Shown here piece by piece: positions 6,087 through 10,852 of a stretch of 10,852 nucleotides of DNA (its first letter is position 1; the number at the start of each line of letters is the position of its first letter). Below the pieces are notes generated by a model. It was not told the DNA's origin. It did not search any database and saw only the letters and a program-made list of their open reading frames with translations. This DNA is from JAZDIU01 sp043804635. GTDB taxonomy: Bacteria > Chloroflexota > Dehalococcoidia > Dehalococcoidales > UBA2162. The position numbers and the translations under genes are program-made. The stretch is taken from positions 1 through 10,852 of the forward strand of contig JAZDIU010000033.1 in the NCBI GenBank assembly GCA_043804635.1, read 5' to 3'.

Positions 6087-6174
6087 TTTCACACTCCTTT
6101 CTTACCATCGTTCCCAATTTCCCACGTTCACACACACGCTCGACCGCAAATTGCAAGAGATTTCCCCTAAGCAC

Positions 6175-6197
6175 GTGTATATTTTATATGTGCTATG
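6175..6197. repeat. Imperfect inverted repeat after the AAA+ gene
   Basis: GCAC at the left and GTGC at the right flank an AT-rich core (TGTATATTTTATAT) that can pair with a small bulge. CACGTG lies within it. It sits in the 128-base gap between the AAA+ gene and the Cys4 gene and might be an operator, a processing site or a weak terminator. Confidence 0.3.
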
Positions 6198-6214
6198 GTT
6201 AAAAATCTTGCATT

Positions 6215-7342
6215 TTAGGGTAATTTGATGCTAATTTCATACGTGTCGCTTCTACCCTTTTTCACTGCTTTTAGCAATTCTAATTCTTCGAGATAGTAGT
6301 AGATTGTTCTTTTGGGAAGTCCGACAGATTCAATCAATTCGTCAACAGTCTGCGGATTACCATCCAGACTTTGTAGTATCTTTAATCTTGTTTCCGGTAT
6401 AGTATCCCTGGCTATTCTTGCAATATGCTGTTTCCAATCTAATACATCTAAGCAGATAAGACCTTTGGCGATTCGACTTAATCCCTGGGCTATTTCAGTC
6501 GGCGCTTCTGGTTCAGGGTGACTCATAATAATCCCCTTAGTGTTGCGTGATATTCCGGCTCTAAGTATTGCCGTAGTGTCAGATATGGCACTAATCCATC
6601 GTGCGTCTCTTTCACTTAAATCTGGCTCGCTATCTTTCAAACTCTCTTTTGCTCTTAGGATTAGTGTGTTAACCACTACTGATAATTCCTCGCCTATTTT
6701 CTCCATCTCAGGACTATTCTTAAGTGCTCGGTAAGCCATTTCCTCACGTGTTCCTAATACCCACCTCAAGTCAATAAAACGTTGTCCTAGCTGTTCATCA
6801 AGTTGTCTCCCCTGCTCGATTGATGAACTCGTAGCAGCTATTATCCAATCGAATTTTGCTTTCTGAGGAAGGTATCCCTGGTTAGAGCCAAAGTCAGAAG
6901 TAAGGTGACCATCTTTAACACCCCGCAACACACCAAATAACTCTGTTCGCATTTCCTTTTTGAACGTCAGTAAAGAGGCTATATCTTTTGTGATAACTAG
7001 CTTTCCGTCTATCCTTTTGAGAATTAAGTGACCCTTTTCGAGTCCGCCTCTAAACGCTGCGGGAGTGGCTACTTCTAACTCTGTAATGTCGTCTTTATCT
7101 GTTTTACCCAAAGTAATAGCATCCAGAATTTGAGTTTTCCCGCTTCTGCTTGCTCCTAGAAATCGAAACCATAGCATGACACCTTTAATGTAATGAGCCA
7201 CAGTCACGCCAAGAACAATTTGGACACCTTGCCAGTCAACAATCTCAAAGTATTTGTGCATGGTATTTTGAACGTCAGTTAAAGTCTCCTGCATAGGTGA
7301 AAGCGATGGCTCGAAGTCCCTTATTGTGGTTTTCTTAGTCAT
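6215..7342 (-). CDS. AAA+ ATPase with C-terminal winged helix, candidate replication helicase/loader
   Basis: The 375-aa protein has Walker A GASRSGKT at residues 63-70, a candidate Walker B strand LVITKD (115-120), a sensor-like WIIAATSSS (166-174) and GQRF (186-189) as possible arginine finger. Spacing is AAA+-like. The last 55 residues form a winged helix (TVDELIESVGLPKRTIYYYLEEL, then a basic wing). An AAA+ core with a C-terminal winged helix recalls MCM and other element-encoded initiator/helicase proteins. A DNA-packaging or regulatory ATPase cannot be excluded. The ATG 7342 overlaps the stop of the zinc-ribbon gene by eight bases, so the pair is coupled. It is the largest element protein after the integrase and the best candidate for maintaining the circle. 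Confidence 0.8.
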   Translation of the reverse strand: MTKKTTIRDFEPSLSPMQETLTDVQNTMHKYFEIVDWQGVQIVLGVTVAHYIKGVMLWFRFLGASRSGKTQILDAITLGKTDKDDITELEVATPAAFRGGLEKGHLILKRIDGKLVITKDIASLLTFKKEMRTELFGVLRGVKDGHLTSDFGSNQGYLPQKAKFDWIIAATSSSIEQGRQLDEQLGQRFIDLRWVLGTREEMAYRALKNSPEMEKIGEELSVVVNTLILRAKESLKDSEPDLSERDARWISAISDTTAILRAGISRNTKGIIMSHPEPEAPTEIAQGLSRIAKGLICLDVLDWKQHIARIARDTIPETRLKILQSLDGNPQTVDELIESVGLPKRTIYYYLEELELLKAVKKGRSDTYEISIKLP

Positions 7343-7541
7343 GCTTCGCCTCGCTATCCGGTATGAGGGTGACTCTGCGGATCTTCCGGCAGGTGGGACA
7401 TCTCTTGGGTGGCGATAACTGTTTATTTAGGAAATACCGTTGCTCGCCCGCAGTCCAAATGAATGATAGTCCGCAGTCACAACAGATGATAGGTTTGTGT
7501 TGAAGTTGAATAGTGGATTTGTCGGGTGTAGAATTTTCCAT
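7335..7541 (-). CDS. Zinc-ribbon protein of the zf-trcl type (68 aa)
   Basis: C20-x2-C23, then FIWTAGEQRYF, then PPKRCPTCRKIRR with C48 and C51, follow the pattern of the small zf-trcl zinc-ribbon family (CxxCG..F..TAGEQ..F......PkRC..CR). ATG 7541 has AAAGGAG six bases upstream. The gene overlaps the AAA+ gene by eight bases. Many phages and elements carry such proteins; their role is poorly known. A partner or regulator of the ATPase is a reasonable inference from the coupling. Confidence 0.8.
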   Translation of the reverse strand: MENSTPDKSTIQLQHKPIICCDCGLSFIWTAGEQRYFLNKQLSPPKRCPTCRKIRRVTLIPDSEAKHD

Positions 7542-7590
7542 TTTACTCTCCTTTATACCTTTATTTTGCCCTTCAGCAATTTAGTTAATA

Positions 7591-7680
7591 CTATAGTGTT
7601 GGACGACTTTTCTTTCCGTTAGCCCATGCTCTTACCTCCCTTTTCATTTCGCACTTGAGACAAAAGGCGCAATAGTCTAT
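7591..7680 (-). other. Start-less Cys-rich open stretch behind the tyrosine recombinase
   Basis: In the -1 frame relative to the recombinase stop (7677-7679), 29 codons read IDYCAFCLKCEMKREVRA and on to GKKSRPTL before a TAG at 7591-7593. The CxxCxxC and KREV pattern looks like the beginning of a small zinc ribbon. There is no ATG, GTG or TTG before the cysteines, and an in-frame stop lies at 7699-7701. It may be a remnant, a frameshift extension of the recombinase, or chance. I see nothing else in 7542-7676. Confidence 0.3.
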
Positions 7681-8267
7681 TTGCCCGAAGATAGCTCGCT
7701 AAGTTCCTTGTGTGCTCGTTTCATCGAACTCTGAATGTAACTCTCGCTAGGTCGCAGACTTGACCATCCTGCAAGGTATGTCAAGCTCGGAGCACTAATG
7801 CCCATTTCAGACAGTCCCGTTAAATACGTTGCCCTAAGTGCGTGTGGGTAACACCGCTTCTTCAGTCCTGACCGTTCACGAATTTTCTGGAAACGAAATT
7901 CCAATGACCTCTTGCTGCGGGCGATTCCATCATTACCTAGCTGTCTCAGATACGGCTCTAATTCTCTAGTAATGGGAAGTGCCCGTTGTCCCGCATCGCT
8001 TTTTGGTGTCCATATACCCTGTTGTTTACGCCGACTACATTCTGGACAATTACAAAGCTGCCTAGCGGGTATTGTAATGAGCATTTTTTTGAAGTCGAGC
8101 CAGCTTGCCTTTAAGTGGGCTACCTCACCGATACGCATACCGGCGTACAAAGGTAGTCGCACAACCAGATTATCAAGCAGGTCTACGCAGCCATTCAATA
8201 ACATACGGGATTCCGTCTCGTTAAGTGCGTCTTGTTTGCTAGACCAAATTTTCCGCTTAGTGGGCAT
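7677..8267 (-). CDS. Compact tyrosine recombinase (catalytic domain only)
   Basis: The 196-aa protein keeps the full set of catalytic residues: R45 (YAGMRIGEV), K89 (WTPKSDAGQR), H142 and R145 (PHALRATYLT), W168 (LAGWSS) and Y177 (SESYI). It lacks the N-terminal SAM-like core-binding domain and starts almost at the catalytic fold. An insertion with CNCPEC (C72, C74, C77) before the lysine hairpin is of a kind seen in archaeal and some bacterial elements and may bind metal. ATG 8267 has no good ribosome site. In the circular element the integrase stop (8257-8259) overlaps it by 11 bases, which suggests translational coupling. Possible roles are multimer resolution of the circle, a second integration path or excision control. 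Confidence 0.85.
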   Translation of the reverse strand: MPTKRKIWSSKQDALNETESRMLLNGCVDLLDNLVVRLPLYAGMRIGEVAHLKASWLDFKKMLITIPARQLCNCPECSRRKQQGIWTPKSDAGQRALPITRELEPYLRQLGNDGIARSKRSLEFRFQKIRERSGLKKRCYPHALRATYLTGLSEMGISAPSLTYLAGWSSLRPSESYIQSSMKRAHKELSELSSGK

Positions 8268-8387
8268 AGGCGTACTCTATTTCTTTGCCCACGAGGATGG
8301 ACTCTATTTGACGGTCAGCGGCAACACTGATTAGAATGGGGAGATGTGAGGATTGACGTGGGGAATGTAAATGCTGTCTACAACAAC
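8257..8387 (-). other. Detached 3' end of the serine integrase gene (43 codons), in frame only in the circle
   Basis: Joined to 612 across attP, this stretch continues the integrase frame as RCCRQHLHSPRQSS, through LPILISVAADRQIES, to KEIEYAYAH and TAA at 8257-8259. In the integrated state it has no start of its own and is preceded on the minus strand by comM antisense sequence. The frame agreement is exact because the element length is a multiple of three. Whether the 43 residues matter for recombination is unknown. Confidence 0.75.
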
Positions 8388-9260
8388 GTAATGTGCGGTC
8401 CGCCGGGGAGCGGCAAGACGCTACTGGCACGGGCATTACCTGCCATTTTACCGCCCACCACACCGGAAGAAGCGCTGGAGATTACCCAGATTTATAGCGT
8501 CAGCGGTCTGCTGCCAGCCAATACTCCCTTGATACGGCAGCGCCCGTTCCGGTCGCCGCACTATACCATTTCTAATGCCGGGCTGGTCGGTGGCGGTCAC
8601 TGGCCCAAGCCAGGTGAGATAAGCCTCAGCCACCGTGGTGTCCTGTTCCTGGACGAACTCCCCGAATTTGGGCACGACATACTGGAGGTGTTGCGCCAGC
8701 CGCTGGAGGACAAGGTGGTCTCCATCAGCCGGGCTCAGGGTAGAGTTACCTTTCCGGCGAATTTCATGATGGTGGGCGCGATGAACCCGTGTCCCTGCGG
8801 TTATTATGGCGACCCCTTCCGGCCGTGCACCTGCCCGCCCAGTCTGGTTTCCCGCTACCAGCGGCGCATCAGTGGACCATTCATCGACCGGGTGGATATT
8901 TTTGCCGAAGTGCCACACGTTGACTACGAGAAGCTGGCAGATAACAGGCTAGGGGAATCATCGGCTAAGGTCCAAGCCAGGGTAATCGCCGCCCGCGCTA
9001 TCCAGAGAGAGCGCTTCCACGTCACCAAACTGATGTGCAATGCCGAGATGATGCCGGCGGAGGTCAGGGAATTTTGTCCGGTGGAAGAGGCGGCTCAGGG
9101 ACTGCTCAAGGCGGCGATGAACCAGCTTTATCTTTCCGCCCGCGCCTTTCACCGCATTTTAAAAATAGCCCGCACCATCGCTGACCTGGAAAAAGTGGAC
9201 ATAATAAAAGCGCATCATCTGGCGGAAGCCATTCAGTACCGTCCCCGGCGGATGGTGTAA
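8346..9260 (+). CDS. comM: ComM/YifB, 3' part with the AAA+ and C-terminal domains
   Basis: Host sequence begins at about 8388 and continues the frame of the 5' part. The Walker A motif GPPGSGKT is at 8397-8420 and Walker B VLFLDEL at 8640-8660. Next come MNPCPCGYYGDPFRPCTCP, a cysteine-rich loop typical of ComM, and SRYQRRISGPFIDRVDI. The Mg-chelatase C-terminal domain ends with HRILKIARTIADLE and HLAEAIQYRPRR. The GTG at 8346 is the first possible start in the element part (MRIDVGNVNAV, then NNVMCGPPG), so a truncated AAA+ protein could in principle be made, but the upstream GGGGAG is too close for a good ribosome site. Without excision comM is expected to be non-functional. Confidence 0.93.
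   Translation: MRIDVGNVNAVYNNVMCGPPGSGKTLLARALPAILPPTTPEEALEITQIYSVSGLLPANTPLIRQRPFRSPHYTISNAGLVGGGHWPKPGEISLSHRGVLFLDELPEFGHDILEVLRQPLEDKVVSISRAQGRVTFPANFMMVGAMNPCPCGYYGDPFRPCTCPPSLVSRYQRRISGPFIDRVDIFAEVPHVDYEKLADNRLGESSAKVQARVIAARAIQRERFHVTKLMCNAEMMPAEVREFCPVEEAAQGLLKAAMNQLYLSARAFHRILKIARTIADLEKVDIIKAHHLAEAIQYRPRRMV
8368..8412. other. attR: right junction of the integrated element
   Basis: AATGCTGTCTA (8370-8380) is the mirror of 621-631. Then caacaac leads to the presumed core GT at 8388-8389, after which comM resumes with ATGTGCGGTCCG. Joined to the left side this gives a 38-bp attP: 11-bp arm, 7 bases, GT, 7 bases, 11-bp arm, symmetric about GT. The restored attB reads atcGTaatgtgc and codes for IVMC, the normal ComM sequence just before the Walker A motif. 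Partial GC-rich symmetry (ggcgg.c) also flanks attB. Confidence 0.85.
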
Positions 9261-9285
9261 CTCGGTTTCAAGAAGGAGGTTAATC

Positions 9286-9537
9286 TTGGGAGACTGGCTG
9301 GGTTTTGTTGCCGGAGCGATTATGACGGTGGGTTATTTGCCTCAGGTTCTTCGTGTTTACCAGCTCAAAAGCGCTCGTGAGATAAGCCTGCCGTTTACCA
9401 TATTGTTTATCATCGGGCTGGTGTTCTGGTTGAGCTACGGGATTGCTTCCAGATTGCTGCCCATCATTTTGTGGAATTCAATCACACTGGTTCTGGGGGT
9501 GGCACTATTTTATGCCAAGTTAAAGTACGGGAAGTAA
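9286..9537 (+). CDS. SemiSWEET / PQ-loop family membrane transporter (83 aa)
   Basis: The start is TTG 9286 behind GAAGGAGG, 25 bases after comM, so it is probably co-transcribed with it. Three membrane helices are visible (about 5-22, 38-55 and 60-78), with GYLPQVLRVYQLKSAREIS carrying the PQ motif after helix 1 and WNS in helix 3. This is the full length of a bacterial SemiSWEET, which works as a dimer and moves small sugars or similar solutes across the cytoplasmic membrane. The substrate cannot be told. Insertion in comM may reduce its expression by polarity. Confidence 0.9.
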   Translation: MGDWLGFVAGAIMTVGYLPQVLRVYQLKSAREISLPFTILFIIGLVFWLSYGIASRLLPIILWNSITLVLGVALFYAKLKYGK

Positions 9538-9544
9538 AGTCTAT

Positions 9545-10231
9545 TTATTTGACCAGTGCCTGCCGCCCCACAATCTCCTGTCGGATATACCACCGCTGCA
9601 CGGTCTCGATGACTTCCTGGACTTGGTCGCTGACGCGGAGCAGGGTAAGGTCTTCCTCCGATATGTAGCCTTCGGCTAACGTATAGGTCTTCAGCCAGTC
9701 GAGAAAACCCTTCCAGTAGCGTTCACCGAATAATATCACCGGAAACGGTCTTATCTTCTGCGTCTGAATCAGTGTCAGTATCTCGGTCAGTTCGTCTAAT
9801 GTCCCCAGACCGCCGGGCATGATGATAAAAGCAGTGGCATACTTCACCAGCATGACCTTTCGCACAAAGAAGTGGCTGAAAGTCATGGAGAGGGTGGTAT
9901 ACGGGTTAGTGATTTGCTCCTCAGACAACTCAATGTTTAACCCAACGGATTTAGCGCCCACTTGATATGCGCCCTTATTGGCGGCTTCCATGACGCCCGG
10001 TCCGCCGCCGGTGATAATGGAAAAGCCCATCTCCGCTAGCCGGCGGGCGATTTCTTCGGTCTGGGCATATATCGGATTGTCGGGCTTAATCCGGGCGGAA
10101 CCATAAAATGATACCGCAGGCTCAATACCAGACAACTTATCAAAACCCTCCACCAACTCCCCCATTATGCGGAACATGCGCCAGGACTCTTCTTTAGCCA
10201 GCTCATTTATCTCATACTTGCGTTGTGCCAT
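9545..10231 (-). CDS. LOG-family protein (TIGR00730-type nucleotide 5'-monophosphate phosphoribohydrolase)
   Basis: The 228-aa form from ATG 10231 is chosen because GGGAGGG lies just upstream. A longer frame from 10264 has no such site. The motifs GGGPGVMEAANKGA (75-88) and PGGLGTLDE (139-147), with R124 and K125 between, are the LOG signature. Family members remove ribose 5'-phosphate from nucleoside monophosphates such as cytokinin precursors, and many were wrongly labelled lysine decarboxylases. The helical N-terminal extension (about 1-35) fits the longer subgroup. It converges with the SemiSWEET gene, seven bases away. Confidence 0.92.
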   Translation of the reverse strand: MAQRKYEINELAKEESWRMFRIMGELVEGFDKLSGIEPAVSFYGSARIKPDNPIYAQTEEIARRLAEMGFSIITGGGPGVMEAANKGAYQVGAKSVGLNIELSEEQITNPYTTLSMTFSHFFVRKVMLVKYATAFIIMPGGLGTLDELTEILTLIQTQKIRPFPVILFGERYWKGFLDWLKTYTLAEGYISEEDLTLLRVSDQVQEVIETVQRWYIRQEIVGRQALVK

Positions 10232-10384
10232 ATTCCCTCCCCTGGGACTAGAAAATATTACCACACAGTGGGGTAAGACTGCCAGCAGTACGGGGTTATG
10301 GTCAACGCCCTCTTATCCGGTTCTTCATCATTATCGTATGCCCCTGAGAAGCGCTGCCAGGATAGAGTAGAGAAGCTACCTCGG

Positions 10385-10405
10385 AGAAACGCCGGGCGCG
10401 TTTCT
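10385..10405. terminator. Perfect 8-bp hairpin in the gene-poor stretch
   Basis: AGAAACGC (10385-10392) pairs with GCGTTTCT (10398-10405) over a five-base loop CGGGC, followed by ATTTCCC. It lies in the 10232-10615 interval between the LOG gene and the rubredoxin-like ORF. I see no convincing gene in that interval, although frames there are open. It could be a weak terminator or a leader structure. Confidence 0.4.
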
Positions 10406-10615
10406 ATTTCCCGTTGTCTTACTGCGCTAATTGCCAGTTGGTTGCCGCACAAACACAAAAACACCACAACTTCTTCATATCGCCTCCAAATTCATAACCT
10501 GTGCTATTGCGGTCTGTACGTGTCTCAGGAAGTTGTGGATGGGAAGAAGGCAGTCAGCCCTATACCGGAAAGGCGCCCGCCATCTGGAGAAAGGAAAAAA
10601 TCAAAACATGGAATA

Positions 10616-10753
10616 ATGCAGACCGGTGTTTCGGCACTGCCCCTGCCGGTATGGAGATGCCGCGTTTGTGGCTATCTGTGCGCTAGAGACGAGCCTCCAG
10701 AAGTATGCCCCATTTGCCGGGCTAAGAAAGAAAGGTTTGAACGCTTCATGTGA
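10616..10753 (+). CDS. Rubredoxin-like miniprotein (45 aa)
   Basis: WRCRVCGYLC and PPEVCPICRAKKERFERF carry C15-x2-C18 and C31-x2-C34, the iron or zinc site of rubredoxin-like domains such as those at the end of rubrerythrins. It is likely an electron-transfer or metal-structural protein in the cytoplasm. The frame is open far upstream (to 10298), but the residues before 10616 look non-coding. ATG 10616 is the nearest start and has only a weak purine stretch ahead, so the start is uncertain. The domain itself is clear. Confidence 0.7.
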   Translation: MQTGVSALPLPVWRCRVCGYLCARDEPPEVCPICRAKKERFERFM

Positions 10754-10760
10754 GGGACTA

Positions 10761-10852
10761 ATGTTGATACCGGCTAGCGTGAGCCTTTGTGCCTGGATTT
10801 GCGGTCAGAAAAAGCAGAGACGGGGTTTAGCTCGTCTTCGTGTAGCACAAGC
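10761..10852 (+). CDS. Possible start of a gene running off the window
   Basis: ATG 10761 follows GAGGGACTA, and 30 codons stay open to the edge (MLIPASVSLCAWICGQKKQRR and on). It is too short to judge and may be chance. Confidence 0.2.
   Translation, partial: MLIPASVSLCAWICGQKKQRRGLARLRVAQ

Larger units (their letters stand above)
612..8387. mobile_element. 7.8-kb integrative element inserted in comM (serine-integrase type)
   Basis: The two boundaries are fixed by the split comM frame and by short matching cores (611-617 and 8387-8393). The offset between them is 7,776 bp, a multiple of three, so the 5' and 3' comM parts stay in one frame. The element encodes a large serine integrase at its left end and a tyrosine recombinase at its right end. 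Nearly all genes run leftward with strong AGGAGG-type ribosome sites and much overlap. Candidate replication genes are an AAA+ ATPase with a winged helix and a family-X polymerase. No phage head, tail, portal or terminase gene is recognisable, and neither is a conjugation gene. An integrative plasmid, a satellite or a small unclassified virus remain possible. Confidence 0.9.

Noticed and set aside
5941..6174. 77-aa minus-strand frame over the microprotein region
   Set aside because: It conflicts with the 44-aa Cys4 frame, which has a proper SD. Its own start has none and its residues look random.
612..8387. The insert as a tailed prophage
   Set aside because: No terminase, portal, capsid, protease, tail or lysis genes are recognisable in 7.8 kb.
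10298..10615. Upstream extension of the rubredoxin-like frame
   Set aside because: The frame is open, but the residues lack protein-like pattern, contain a perfect hairpin at DNA level and have no start with a ribosome site.
1..10852. CRISPR array, tRNA or rRNA genes
   Set aside because: I saw no regularly spaced repeat series, cloverleaf or rRNA-like stretch. The 15-base pair at 3648-3692 is a single duplication inside a frame.

Overview
This window shows a bacterial chromosome in which a competence-type comM (yifB) gene has been split by a 7,776-bp integrated mobile element. The host flanks carry comM, a SemiSWEET/PQ-loop transporter, a LOG-family nucleotide hydrolase and a rubredoxin-like miniprotein. 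The flanks look GC-richer than the element. The species cannot be fixed from this sequence. An anaerobic, perhaps Chloroflexota/Dehalococcoidia-like host is a weak guess from protein flavour only.

Layout. Positions 1-611 are the 5' part of comM, whose start lies just outside the window. The element runs from 612 to 8387, and comM resumes in the same frame at 8388 and ends at 9260. SemiSWEET (9286-9537, +) and LOG (9545-10231, -) converge. A gene-poor stretch and a rubredoxin-like ORF (10616-10753) close the window.

The element has one short rightward gene (4241-4468). Everything else convincingly coding runs leftward. The proximal leftward set, behind a near-consensus promoter at 3992-4020, is: a C2H2 zinc-finger protein, a minimal family-X polymerase/nucleotidyltransferase, a 102-aa unknown, a membrane-anchored protein with two possible starts, and a large serine integrase. 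The distal leftward set (8267 down to 4499) is: a compact tyrosine recombinase, a zinc-ribbon protein, an AAA+ ATPase with a C-terminal winged helix, a 44-aa Cys4 microprotein, a 34-aa basic microprotein, a 252-aa unknown, a ribbon-helix-helix protein and a 101-aa helical protein. I see no terminase, portal, tail or major capsid gene, so this is not a tailed prophage. It looks more like an integrative plasmid, a satellite or a small unclassified virus.

The most striking point is that the attachment site lies inside the serine integrase coding sequence. Joining the two ends in silico gives a 38-bp attP with perfect 11-bp inverted arms around a central GT. In that circular form the integrase reads through attP for 43 different residues (551 aa in total) and stops 11 nt inside the start of the tyrosine recombinase. 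Integration replaces this tail with 14 residues read from the antisense strand of comM, and it separates the tyrosine recombinase and the six or so genes after it from the only strong leftward promoter I can see. The circle therefore appears to carry one nearly complete leftward operon that integration cuts in two. This would be a DNA-topology switch for gene expression and for the form of the integrase.
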